A stretch of 30,316 nucleotides of DNA. Source: an uncultured Selenomonas sp. Its GTDB lineage: Bacteria > Bacillota > Negativicutes > Selenomonadales > Selenomonadaceae. The DNA is taken from positions 1 to 30,316 of the forward strand of contig USAK01000024.1 of the NCBI GenBank assembly GCA_900552565.1, written 5' to 3'. The notes beneath the pieces were generated by a model. That model worked only from the letters and a program-made list of their open reading frames with translations. It searched no databases and was not told the DNA's origin. Within the stretch, counting starts at the first letter, position 1; each line of letters starts with the position of its first letter. Both the position numbers and the translations under genes were made by a program. Positions 1 through 7,403 of the stretch are shown here, in pieces.

Positions 1-3
1 GCC

Positions 4-24
4 GGTGGGGAAATGCTCCCCGCC
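4..24. other. Short GC-rich hairpin at window edge
   Basis: GGTGGGG and CCCCGCC flank a 7-base spacer and can pair with one G-U wobble. No T-run follows on the plus strand, so it is not an obvious terminator in that direction. It lies downstream of the feo operon and may belong to a gene outside the window. Confidence 0.3.
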
Positions 25-59
25 TCAAAGACAAATCTCTATTTGCTATGATAGCACAG

Positions 60-110
60 TTCCCCGCCTCTGTCTACCCATAAGAGAGCTGCTTGACAGA
101 TGACGGGGAA
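60..110 (-). terminator. Possible end of feo operon: long inverted repeat
   Basis: TTCCCCG (60-66) and CGGGGAA (104-110) form an outer stem, and TCTGTC (69-74) pairs with GACAGA (95-100) inside it, separated by about 20 bases. It lies 35 bases past the stop of the small Cys-rich gene and could end the feo transcript. There is no good U-tract, so intrinsic termination is uncertain. A second copy of the CCCCGCCTC word sits at 18-26. Confidence 0.35.
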
Positions 111-144
111 CTCATAAATTTATTTGTGGCTTTTTACACTGCCA

Positions 145-315
145 TCAGGCGCTTTTTTTCGGCAGGATGGCATGGCCGCCCGCGCAGTGGCCGCTGCAGG
201 CCGCACAGTTGCCGCCGCAGCAGTCCTCGCGTCCCATGCGGAAATTGCGATAGACATGACGCAGGGCGTAATAGAGCCCCACCGTGATGATTGCCCCTAC
301 GATAAAGGTTGCCAT
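145..315 (-). CDS. FeoB-associated Cys-rich membrane protein
   Basis: A 56-residue protein with one N-terminal membrane segment (about residues 3-19) followed by a basic stretch and a Cys-rich tail (motifs CCGGNC and CSGHC). Small proteins of this layout follow feoB in many Firmicutes and are annotated as FeoB-associated Cys-rich membrane proteins. Their precise role is unsettled; an iron-handling or FeoC-like role is inferred. The ATG at 315 was chosen over an upstream in-frame ATG because AGGAGG sits 7-8 bases before it. It is the third gene of feoA-feoB-x, 55 bases after the feoB stop, and should be co-transcribed and iron-regulated with them. Confidence 0.8.
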   Translation of the reverse strand: MATFIVGAIITVGLYYALRHVYRNFRMGREDCCGGNCAACSGHCAGGHAILPKKSA

Positions 316-370
316 AAAAATCCCTCCTAACGAAATCATTATATCATATTTCTTTCAAACGAGCTGTGAC

Positions 371-2269
371 TTATTCGAAGCCCAGCAGGCGGCCGATCTG
401 GTAGACGAGCAGCGAAACAAACCAGGCGATGGCGAACATGTAGATGGCCGAGAAGGCAACCCACTTCCAGCCGCCGGCTTCTTTCTTAATCGTACCAAGG
501 GCCGTGACGCACGGCGTGTAGAGCTGCGAGAAAACCATGAAGGCGAAGGCCGAAAGGCTCGTGAAGGCCGTAGCCATGCCCGTCTGCATCATCGTCGTAG
601 CCGTATCGGCAGCATCCTCTGCCTCCGTTGAAACATCGCCGGCGCCATAGAGGATACCAATCGTAGCAACAACCGTCTCTTTGGCCATGATGCCGGAGAG
701 GACAGCTGCACCGGCCTCCCAGGTGTTGAAGCCCTGGAAGACGAAGAGGTTCGACATCCAGCTGCCGACCATGGCGAGGATGGAGTCTTCAATCTCGCAC
801 GGACCGCTGAAGTTGTAGTTGGACATAACCCAAAGCAGAACGGATGCGGCAAAGATAATCGTACCGGCTTTGACAAGGTAGCCTTTGCCCTTATCCCAGG
901 TCTCAAGCAGAACCGTCTTCATATCCGGCACGCGGTACGGCGGCAGCTCGAGCAGGAACGTCGAGCCCTTGTCCTTGAAAATCGTGGAGCCGAGACCCTT
1001 GGCTACGACAATGGCCATGACCATGCCGATGACGTACATCGCGAAGACGACGTTGGCAGCATTATCCGGGAAGAACATTGCGGCAAACAGTGCCATGATT
1101 GGCAGCTTAGCACCGCAGGTCAAGAACGGCGTGACGAGGATGGAAATCATGCGGTCCTTCTCGGAATCGAGGGCGCGCGCCCCCATGATGGCCGGAACAC
1201 CGCAGCCAAAGCCCATCATCAGCGGCATAACGCCTTTGCCCGTCAGGCCGCAGCGGCGCATGATGGGGTCCATGATAAAGGCGATGCGGGCCATGTAGCC
1301 CGTGCCGTCGAGGAACGACAGGCAGAAGAACAGGACGAAAATCAGCGGTACGAACGTCAGGACAGCGCCGACACCGGAGATGATGCCGTCGCAAACGAGC
1401 GAGACCATCCAGTCGGCAACACCGGCATCCGTGAGGAAGTCCGTCATGAAATCAACAAAGTCCGTGTTGATGGCATCGTCGAGGAAATCAGCGATTGGCT
1501 GGCCAATCCACGTAAACGTAATCTGGAAGACCGCGTAAAGAATCAGGAGGAAAATCGGCAGGGCGAGGAAGCCGTTCGCGAGATAATGGTCGATTTTCTC
1601 GGATCTCGACTGGCCGACATTGCCCATGTCGACGGCCTGCGCCATGATTTTGTCAATCAGGGCGTAGCGGGCCTCGATGATGGCCTCGTCTTTTTCACTC
1701 TCCGACTTGCTGCTGGCCTTGATGGCGTTGACTTTATCGATGTGCGCCTGCACCTGCGGGCTCACATGATAGTTGGCCATGACCGTGCTCGTGAAGACCT
1801 CAAGGAGCTTCTTCGTGCTCTTGCTGCTGCGGCCGACGGTTTCAACAACCGGCATGCCGATGGCTTCTTCGAGCTTCTTCGTATCGATCTTGATGCCGCG
1901 GCGCTTGGCGTCATCCTGCATGTTGAGGTCAATCAGAAGAGGAATCCCCTGCTCCAGAAGCTGTACCGTCAAAAAGAGGTTGCGTTCGATATTGGAGCTG
2001 TCGACGACGTCCATGACGAGGTCGAGCTTGTTGTTCATGAGATAATCAATGACGATTTTCTCTTCCGGACTGCGCGCGTTGACACTGTACGTGCCCGGCA
2101 GGTCGACAATCGAAATCGCACGGTCTTTATGACGCGTGTAGCCGACTTTCTTATCGACCGTGACGCCCGGCCAGTTGCCGATTTTCTGGCGTGCGCCCGT
2201 GAGTTCATTGAAAATAGTGGATTTACCGGTATTCGGATTGCCGGTCAATGCTACTGCTAATGTTGACAT
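371..2269 (-). CDS. feoB: Ferrous iron transporter FeoB
   Basis: A 632-residue inner-membrane Fe(II) transporter with an N-terminal G-protein domain. G1 GNPNTGKST is at residues 10-18, G3 DLPGT at about 56-60, and G4 NMQD at about 116-119. The helical linker is followed by a polytopic membrane domain with the FeoB gate motifs (GCGVPAIMGAR and the TCGAKLP region, each with a conserved Cys). Length is normal for short Firmicute FeoB proteins. It follows feoA by about 90 bases. The Shine-Dalgarno AAAGGAG is rather far (about 15 bases) from the ATG, but the N-terminus aligns with the family, so the start is kept. Fur-type iron repression is likely from the promoter upstream of feoA. Confidence 0.97.
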   Translation of the reverse strand: MSTLAVALTGNPNTGKSTIFNELTGARQKIGNWPGVTVDKKVGYTRHKDRAISIVDLPGTYSVNARSPEEKIVIDYLMNNKLDLVMDVVDSSNIERNLFLTVQLLEQGIPLLIDLNMQDDAKRRGIKIDTKKLEEAIGMPVVETVGRSSKSTKKLLEVFTSTVMANYHVSPQVQAHIDKVNAIKASSKSESEKDEAIIEARYALIDKIMAQAVDMGNVGQSRSEKIDHYLANGFLALPIFLLILYAVFQITFTWIGQPIADFLDDAINTDFVDFMTDFLTDAGVADWMVSLVCDGIISGVGAVLTFVPLIFVLFFCLSFLDGTGYMARIAFIMDPIMRRCGLTGKGVMPLMMGFGCGVPAIMGARALDSEKDRMISILVTPFLTCGAKLPIMALFAAMFFPDNAANVVFAMYVIGMVMAIVVAKGLGSTIFKDKGSTFLLELPPYRVPDMKTVLLETWDKGKGYLVKAGTIIFAASVLLWVMSNYNFSGPCEIEDSILAMVGSWMSNLFVFQGFNTWEAGAAVLSGIMAKETVVATIGILYGAGDVSTEAEDAADTATTMMQTGMATAFTSLSAFAFMVFSQLYTPCVTALGTIKKEAGGWKWVAFSAIYMFAIAWFVSLLVYQIGRLLGFE

Positions 2270-2358
2270 AAGTGAAAAATACGTCTCCTTTCGCTGCTTC
2301 CCGCTCCCGATGAATTTGAGGAGCCAAGCCTTGCTGCTTTGTACCGTTGATCCAGGGG

Positions 2359-2583
2359 TCAGCCGACCTGCTGAACTTCGATGTTTTCTGCATCCGCCTT
2401 GCGCAGGGCAAGGTTGTACGAACGAACGCCGATGGCGATAGGATCGCCGAGCGGAGCCGAACGCAGGACCTTGACTTTCGTGCCCGGAATCAGGCCCATG
2501 GTCATCATGCGCTGCTTCAGATCCGATTCATTGATCTTGACAATCTTCAGCGTCATGCCGGTTTTGCCGTCTTTCAGTGTCAA
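2359..2583 (-). CDS. feoA: Ferrous iron transport accessory protein FeoA
   Basis: A 74-residue cytosolic SH3-like protein of the FeoA family, recognised by the central MGLIPGTKVKVL segment and the PLGDPIAIGVRSYNLALRK ending. It is thought to support FeoB, probably by binding it. The start is a TTG at 2583 with GGGAGG 8 bases upstream; a later in-frame ATG would cut conserved N-terminal residues. First gene of the feo operon, directly behind a strong promoter with a Fur-box-like operator. Confidence 0.93.
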   Translation of the reverse strand: MTLKDGKTGMTLKIVKINESDLKQRMMTMGLIPGTKVKVLRSAPLGDPIAIGVRSYNLALRKADAENIEVQQVG

Positions 2584-2635
2584 AACAAACGCCTCCCAAA
2601 TAAAATATGATAATGAGATTATTTCTTATGTGAAT

Positions 2636-2665
2636 ATGATAGCCTATATCATTCTCGTCTGTCAA
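2636..2665 (-). promoter_or_regulatory. feo promoter with overlapping Fur-box-like operator
   Basis: On the minus strand, TTGACA (2660-2665), an 18-base spacer and TATCAT (2636-2641) form a near-consensus housekeeping promoter for feoA. The palindrome TGATA-GCCTA-TATCA at 2637-2651 has the 5-5-5 geometry of the Fur 7-1-7 box (TGATAATnATTATCA) and covers the -10 and the adjoining spacer. Repressor binding there would block polymerase. Another perfect half-site, TGATAAT, lies at 2608-2614. The assignment is inferred from consensus and from the iron-uptake genes downstream. Confidence 0.7.
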
Positions 2666-2813
2666 GGCGGATTGACGTCATTTGAAAAAAATTTTCATTT
2701 CCATAACATAAGGAAATCGTATCAATGCGCAGCACGATAAACTATTGTCTTTTTCGTTATTGTTGTCAGGATCATACACATCATGCAGAGAAATATCCCC
2801 CCTAACAACAAAA

Positions 2814-2847
2814 AAGCAGGCCGCTGTCATCGGACAGCCGTCTGCTT
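2814..2847 (-). terminator. Terminator after the corrinoid/metal-chelate ABC operon
   Basis: AAGCAG...GCTGTC, a CGAT loop, then GACAGC...CTGCTT (minus-strand sense), with a small internal mismatch. An A-rich run on the plus strand at 2808-2815 gives a U-tract to minus-strand transcripts. It lies about 40 bases past the ATPase stop. The opposite flank is also T-rich on the plus strand (2846-2857), so it could act in both directions. The remainder of 2584-2887 holds the feo promoter and no gene that I can support. Confidence 0.8.
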
Positions 2848-2887
2848 CTTTTTTTTATCTCAGGTTAAATCACCTGACACCAGCCTA

Positions 2888-3679
2888 TCATTTTATGGAT
2901 TTGACCAGGTCTACGGGCAAAATGACGGTTCTGCCCTTTTCATCGGTAAAACGGTCGGCCCTGACGCCAAAGACATCGGCCAGAAGTTCCGGCGAAATGA
3001 CTTTGGCAGGGACTCCGCGGCAGACGATATGACGGCCTGCGAGCACGGCGGCCTCGTCGGCATACTGCAGGGCATGATTGATGTCGTGCAGCACCATGAT
3101 GATGGTCATGCCGTACTCGCGGTTGAGTCTTTCGATAATCTGCATGACTTCGAGCTGATGCGCAATGTCAAGATACGTCGTCGGCTCGTCGAGCAGCAGA
3201 ATCTTTGGCTGCTGCGCGAGCGTCATCGCGAGGAACGCGCGCTGGCGTTCGCCGCCCGAAAGCGACGATACCTGTCTTGCCTGCAGCTCCGTCACCTTCG
3301 TGACCTGCATGGCCCAGTCGATGGCCTCGCGGTCAAGCCGCGGACTGCCCGCCTGAAAATACGAATGGTACGGGAAGCGTCCATAGCCGACGAGGCGGCG
3401 CACCGTCGTGTCGGGCGGCGCCGTCACGCCCTGAGGCAGCACGGCCAGTTTCTGCGCAAGTTCGCGCCGGCCAAACGCGTGAATATCCCTGCCATCGAGC
3501 AGGATACGACCGTTTGAGGGCCGCGCCAGGCCGGCCAAAAGCCGCAGCAGCGTGGATTTGCCCGCGCCGTTGGGCCCGATGACGGCCGTGCGCCGCCCTT
3601 CGGCAAATGTCAGGGACAGGTCCTTGAGGATAGTTTTGCCGCCAATGGTGTAGGAAACGTGATTTGCCTCTAATCTCAT
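2888..3679 (-). CDS. ABC transporter ATP-binding protein (FecE/BtuD type)
   Basis: A 263-residue ATPase of the iron-siderophore/cobalamin/heme importer family. Walker A GPNGAGKS is at 35-42, Q-loop at Q83, signature LSGGERQRA at 140-148, Walker B ILLLDEP at 160-166 and the switch His near 198. It powers the permease encoded just upstream, whose stop overlaps this ATG (ATGA), with GGAGG 5 bases before the start. The neighbouring cbiL points to corrinoid or cobalt-chelate import, but this subfamily also carries siderophores and heme, so the substrate is inferred only. Last gene of its operon. Confidence 0.93.
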   Translation of the reverse strand: MRLEANHVSYTIGGKTILKDLSLTFAEGRRTAVIGPNGAGKSTLLRLLAGLARPSNGRILLDGRDIHAFGRRELAQKLAVLPQGVTAPPDTTVRRLVGYGRFPYHSYFQAGSPRLDREAIDWAMQVTKVTELQARQVSSLSGGERQRAFLAMTLAQQPKILLLDEPTTYLDIAHQLEVMQIIERLNREYGMTIIMVLHDINHALQYADEAAVLAGRHIVCRGVPAKVISPELLADVFGVRADRFTDEKGRTVILPVDLVKSIK

Positions 3680-4656
3680 AGCTGCCTCCGCAACAGGAAC
3701 AGGAAAAACGGCGCACCGAGGGCCGCCATGAGGATGCCGACGGGCAGCTCGACCGGCGCAAAAGCCACGCGCGCCACGGTGTCGCTGTACATGAGCACGG
3801 CCGCGCCGAGGATGGCCGAGGCCGGCAGCAGCACGCGGTGGTCGGAGCCGACGATGAGCCTTGCCATATGCGGCACAATGAGGCCGACAAAGCCAAGAAG
3901 TCCCACGACCGACACGGCACTGGCCGCTAAAAGCGCGGCCACAGCGGTCAGCAGCAGTCTTGTTAGCTCCACGCGCAGGCCGAGGCTCTTCGCCATCTCA
4001 TCGCCGAGCTGCAGAATGTTCAGCTGACGCGCCGACAGCAGGGCTAAAATTCCGCCCACGAGCGTATAAGGCCAGAGCATGGCCACATGCGGCCAGCTGC
4101 GCGCCGAAAGCCCGCCGACCATCCACATGAGAGCGCTGTGCACGCGGTCGCTGTAGAGAATCATCAGGGCGGAGATGCCCGCGCCGAGAAATGCCGAGAC
4201 CGCGACGCCCGCCAAAATAATGCGGATGGGCTGGATGCCGTTTTTCCACGCAAGGATATAAATGAGCATGGCCGCCCCCATCGCACCGAGAAACGCCGCC
4301 GGCGTGATGAGTGCGCTGTGCTCAGGAAACAGCAGCATGACGATGATGCCCATGAGCCCCGCGCCCGACGAAATGCCGATGATATGCGGGTCCGCTAAAG
4401 GATTCTTCATGATAGCCTGCAGGATGGCTCCCGACAGCGCGAGGTCGATGCCGACAAGGGCCGCGACGAGCGTGCGCGGCAGTCGGATGTTCATGAGAAT
4501 CTGGCCGTGCGTGCCAGCCCCCTCACCTGCGAGGGCCGTCAGAATCTCCGGCAGCGAAATCTTGACCGAGCCCAGCATGATGCTGATGAGCGCCCCCGAC
4601 ACGGCCAACGCAATGAACATCACGAAGAGCAGAATGAGGCGGCGGTTCGTACTCAC
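3676..4656 (-). CDS. FecCD/BtuC-family ABC transporter permease
   Basis: A 326-residue, strongly hydrophobic protein with the FecCD hallmarks: RLPRTLVAALVGIDLALSGA near the N-terminus, NPLADPHIIGISSGA, and GFVGLIVPHMARL near the C-terminus. Ten-helix homodimeric permeases of this type move siderophores, heme or cobalamin across the inner membrane. The start is a GTG at 4656 that overlaps the stop of the binding-protein gene (GTGA), and its own stop overlaps the ATPase ATG. This double overlap implies coupled translation of the transporter subunits. Confidence 0.93.
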   Translation of the reverse strand: MSTNRRLILLFVMFIALAVSGALISIMLGSVKISLPEILTALAGEGAGTHGQILMNIRLPRTLVAALVGIDLALSGAILQAIMKNPLADPHIIGISSGAGLMGIIVMLLFPEHSALITPAAFLGAMGAAMLIYILAWKNGIQPIRIILAGVAVSAFLGAGISALMILYSDRVHSALMWMVGGLSARSWPHVAMLWPYTLVGGILALLSARQLNILQLGDEMAKSLGLRVELTRLLLTAVAALLAASAVSVVGLLGFVGLIVPHMARLIVGSDHRVLLPASAILGAAVLMYSDTVARVAFAPVELPVGILMAALGAPFFLFLLRRQL

Positions 4657-5633
4657 TTCTTAAAGGCCTCCGGATACAGGCATTTCGCCATGGTCTCGAC
4701 GGCCTCCGGATAGTGAATGCCGGGGCTCAGGAGGAACAGGTCCTGCGGCAGATAGTAGACATGGCCGTTCTTCACGGCGTCAATGGTCTGCCAGGCCGGA
4801 TTTTCCTGCATCATCTTGTCCATGCCGGCCTTGGCCTCATTGATATCGCCCATGCTCGTGATGAACAGCACCTCTGGATTCTGCTCGACGAGCGTCTCCA
4901 TGCTGTACGGCGCGGCATCCGGATTTTTCTCTAACGGCGTCATGCCTGCGGCGACATTGTCCCAGCCGAGCAGTTTGGCCGTACAGCCGGCGATGCTGCC
5001 GTCGAGCTGCACCGTCAGACCCTGATTCGTACTGTGGATAATGGAGACACGGTGCTTATCCTGCGGGATTTTTGCCTTGACGTCGGCAATCTGCTGGTCC
5101 ATCGACGCGATGAGGTCCTCGCCTTTCTGCATCTCGCCCGTGATTTTCGCCATCGCGCGCACTTCGTCCTTGACATCCTCGTAGCTCTTCATATCGAGCA
5201 CGACAGTCTTGATGCCGTTGTCCTCGAGCGTGCCCACGAGTTTTTCATTCATGCCCTTGTTGACGATGACGAGGTCCGGCTCGCATGCGAGCACTTTCTC
5301 AACGTCAATCTGATAGACCTTGCCGACGCTCGCCTTATCCTTGGCGTAGTCCGGCATTTTCGTCTTCGAGTCGGGGCGGCCGACGACGTCGCCGCCGACT
5401 TCATGCAGAGGCTCGAGGAACGAGGCCGACGTCACGACGATGCGCTCCGGCTTTTTCGGAAGCATCACGTCACGGCCGAGGGCATCGTGAATCGTGGCAA
5501 ACGATTCTGCCCCGGCAGAAGAAGCTCCCTGCTCCTTCCTGTCACTGCCGCAGCCTGCCATGAGAAACAACACGAAGAGGCTGACCAGGCAGATACCTGC
5601 GATAAATTTCAAATCAAGCGATTTCCGTCTCAT
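4653..5633 (-). CDS. Periplasmic binding lipoprotein of FecBCD-type importer
   Basis: A 326-residue lipoprotein with a basic N-terminus, a hydrophobic stretch and lipobox LMAGC (acylated Cys at residue 28). The mature part is a class III (BtuF/FepB-like) substrate-binding fold: DALGRDVMLPKKPERIVV near the start, then PDLVIVNKG and NPEVLFITS-like segments. It would capture a corrinoid, metal chelate or heme outside the inner membrane and deliver it to the permease. It starts 6 bases after the cbiL stop; the Shine-Dalgarno GAGGAGG lies inside the cbiL end. Corrinoid is the favoured ligand because of cbiL, but no residue seen here proves it. Confidence 0.88.
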   Translation of the reverse strand: MRRKSLDLKFIAGICLVSLFVLFLMAGCGSDRKEQGASSAGAESFATIHDALGRDVMLPKKPERIVVTSASFLEPLHEVGGDVVGRPDSKTKMPDYAKDKASVGKVYQIDVEKVLACEPDLVIVNKGMNEKLVGTLEDNGIKTVVLDMKSYEDVKDEVRAMAKITGEMQKGEDLIASMDQQIADVKAKIPQDKHRVSIIHSTNQGLTVQLDGSIAGCTAKLLGWDNVAAGMTPLEKNPDAAPYSMETLVEQNPEVLFITSMGDINEAKAGMDKMMQENPAWQTIDAVKNGHVYYLPQDLFLLSPGIHYPEAVETMAKCLYPEAFKK

Positions 5634-5639
5634 GATAAT

Positions 5640-6380
5640 TTACGCCTCCTCATCGTTATCGCCCGCAGCCTGCGCGGCTTCACGGCTCCGCGTCAGGATG
5701 GTCGAGAGGTAATTGAGGCTTTCGTCCTGATGGGCTTCGAGGTCGTGCAGCACGCGCTCGCCGTCAAGGCCGGCGCGGCTGACGAGGACAGCCTGCTTCA
5801 GCATATCCTGCTCCTTGAGCAGGCTCACCACTTCGGGGAAGTTCCTGTAGACTTTCATCAGGACCACATTATCCGAGACAGCCAGCGCCTGTCGGATTTT
5901 TTCCGGTCTGGCGGTGGCTGGAATAATCGTGAGGATGTCATTGCCTTCGACAATCGGCACGCCGCTCTGGCTCGCAATCGCCGCAAACGCCGGCACGCCG
6001 GGGATGGTCTCGATTTTCACATCCTCATGCTCCAACAATCGGTAAACGTAGATATACGTACTGAAAAACATCGGGTCGCCCAGGGTCAGAAAAGCGACAT
6101 TCTTCCCCTGCTGCAAAAGCGCAAGGATTTCTGCCTTATTCTTCTCCCAGGCCGCCGTGTCTTCCGCAAAGCCTTTGACCATCGGGAATACCTGATAGAC
6201 AATCTCGATGTCCGGCTTCAGATAGGGCCGTGCAATCGTCAGCGCGACGCTGCCGTCTTTCTTTTCCGTCTTCGGCGCAATCAGCACATCCGCCTGACGG
6301 ATGGCCTTGATGGCCTTGACGGTCAAGAGCTCCGGATCTCCCGGCCCGACGCCAATACCAAAAAAAATCCCGTTCTTCAT
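5640..6380 (-). CDS. cbiL: Cobalt-precorrin-2 C20-methyltransferase CbiL
   Basis: A 246-residue SAM-dependent tetrapyrrole methylase. The N-terminal GIGVGPGDPELLTVKA (8-23) and the central TLGDPMFFSTYIYV are the family's glycine-rich and GDP motifs, and PGVPAFAAIAS follows. CbiL/CobI methylates C20 of (cobalt-)precorrin-2; the anaerobic, cobalt-early route is inferred from the nearby cbiK. The start has AGGAGG 8 bases upstream. An unannotated 28-codon ORF overlaps this ATG by four bases. The gene leads the uptake operon, so synthesis and import appear co-regulated. Confidence 0.92.
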   Translation of the reverse strand: MKNGIFFGIGVGPGDPELLTVKAIKAIRQADVLIAPKTEKKDGSVALTIARPYLKPDIEIVYQVFPMVKGFAEDTAAWEKNKAEILALLQQGKNVAFLTLGDPMFFSTYIYVYRLLEHEDVKIETIPGVPAFAAIASQSGVPIVEGNDILTIIPATARPEKIRQALAVSDNVVLMKVYRNFPEVVSLLKEQDMLKQAVLVSRAGLDGERVLHDLEAHQDESLNYLSTILTRSREAAQAAGDNDEEA

Positions 6381-6463
6381 CGCAAATATCCTCCTAACAT
6401 GTCAACCATTCCTTTCTGTGACAAACCATAAAAATACGCCTGCCCATGCAGGGTCCCTTTCAT
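6377..6463 (-). CDS. Candidate 28-residue small protein or leader peptide upstream of cbiL
   Basis: An ATG at 6463 opens a 28-codon frame beginning MKGTLHGQAYFYG and ending GGYLR. Its TGA overlaps the cbiL ATG as ATGA. AAAGGG lies 6 bases before the start, a usable ribosome site. The cbiL Shine-Dalgarno is encoded within its last codons. GC at third positions is lower than in neighbouring genes, which may reflect leader constraints or a chance frame. I recognise no family. If real, it could be a translationally coupled leader or a small membrane- or metal-related peptide; I do not assign a function. A possible -10 (6462-6467) overlaps its start, in which case it would be leaderless or bypassed. 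Confidence 0.35.
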   Translation of the reverse strand: MKGTLHGQAYFYGLSQKGMVDMLGGYLR

Positions 6464-6491
6464 CGTACGCCCTTTCGCCGAGGTCTGTCAA
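6462..6491 (-). promoter_or_regulatory. Candidate promoter for the cbiL-ABC operon
   Basis: Minus strand: TTGACA (6486-6491), 18-base spacer, TACGAT (6462-6467). Transcription would start near 6455 and give a leader of about 75 bases. The leader contains a small CCTGC/GCAGG hairpin (about 6438-6451) followed by a short T-run. No cobalamin riboswitch consensus was seen in the leader. Confidence 0.5.
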
Positions 6492-6554
6492 TCGCTGCGC
6501 AAAAGTCCGCCATCGCAAAAAACTATCGGCCGTCATATTTTCTTTCTATATAAA

Positions 6555-6590
6555 AAGAATCCCTGCATCATGAGAGATGCGGGGATTCTT
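6555..6590 (-). terminator. Strong terminator after cbiK
   Basis: A 15-bp stem, AAGAATCCCTGCATC (6555-6569) against GATGCGGGGATTCTT (6576-6590), with a 6-base loop and one G-U wobble in RNA. The minus-strand transcript runs into a U-tract (plus-strand A-run 6552-6556). It separates the glmM-cbiK transcript from the cbiL operon. Confidence 0.9.
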
Positions 6591-6617
6591 CCCTATTCTT
6601 TTGGTATCGGGCCAGTG

Positions 6618-7403
6618 TCAGTCCATGGCAGCAAGCTGCTGACGGGCTTTATCGAGGTAGAGCTGGCGGAAAAACGGTGATTCGCCGAGGCCCTGCGTGA
6701 TGGCCGTAACGGCAAAGCCCTCCGCTTCGAAGCGCGATTTCCATGACGCAGGGCTGCTGCCTGCTAAGTCGCGCTCGACGTGCATGCCGCTCGTCAGAAG
6801 CAGCGGCGCAAGCAGGACTTCTTTCGTACCGCTCTTTTTGAGGCGCTCAAGCACCATCGAAAAGTCCGGCGTGTCCGTCGATTCGATGACGCCGACGTGG
6901 ATGGGCAGGCCCTGCGCGTCGATTTCCTGCTGCAGGCGCTCGTAGACCGGATTGTGGCGGTGCGGCGAGCCGTGGCCAAGGAGCACGAGCTCCGTGCCGC
7001 GCGGCACAAAGATGCTGCGGCAGATGGCCAGAAGATTCTTCGCGTAGTCCTCGTCTTTCACGAAGACGGGCTCACCGACCGTGAGTTTCCTGAAGCGCGG
7101 CGCAAATTTCGGCACCGCGGCGAGCACTTTTTTCTCGTATTCCTCGCCCGGTGTCATATACGTCGGCTGCAGAAGCACCTCGCCGATGTTCTCCTCCGCA
7201 AGATGCGTGAGGGCCTCTTCGAGTGAATCAATAGGGAGGCCGCGTTTTTCAAGGGCCCTGCGGATAAAGACCGAGGTATAGGCCTGACGGATGACGACTT
7301 CGGGGAATTCCTTCCGGAAGTCTTCAGCTAAAGCCTCAAGGCAGAGCTTACGCGAATTGTCATGCGACGCACCGAAGCTCACGAGCACGATGGCGCGTTT
7401 CAT
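6618..7403 (-). CDS. cbiK: Sirohydrochlorin cobaltochelatase CbiK
   Basis: A 261-residue class II chelatase that inserts Co(II) into sirohydrochlorin (or factor II) in the anaerobic B12 pathway. Metal-binding residues expected from Salmonella CbiK (His145, Glu89, His207) have counterparts here: His144 in LLGHGS, Glu87/88 in TPGEEYE and His208 in GMHVERD. The N-terminus MKRAIVLVSFGAS is typical. No signal peptide is present, so it is cytoplasmic, unlike the periplasmic CbiKP of Desulfovibrio. Its ATG overlaps the glmM stop (TGATG), so its translation appears coupled to a cell-wall gene, which is unusual. Iron chelation for siroheme is an alternative activity. Confidence 0.93.
   Translation of the reverse strand: MKRAIVLVSFGASHDNSRKLCLEALAEDFRKEFPEVVIRQAYTSVFIRRALEKRGLPIDSLEEALTHLAEENIGEVLLQPTYMTPGEEYEKKVLAAVPKFAPRFRKLTVGEPVFVKDEDYAKNLLAICRSIFVPRGTELVLLGHGSPHRHNPVYERLQQEIDAQGLPIHVGVIESTDTPDFSMVLERLKKSGTKEVLLAPLLLTSGMHVERDLAGSSPASWKSRFEAEGFAVTAITQGLGESPFFRQLYLDKARQQLAAMD

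Noticed and set aside
5034..6431. A 465-codon plus-strand frame opposite the binding-protein gene and cbiL
   Set aside because: Crosses two genuine minus-strand genes, has an atypical His/Arg/Asp-rich composition and no domain.
6381..6617. Cobalamin riboswitch ahead of cbiL
   Set aside because: No match to the conserved B12-box or GCCACTG-type segment was seen, and the leader after the proposed promoter is only about 75 bases. A covariance-model search would settle it.
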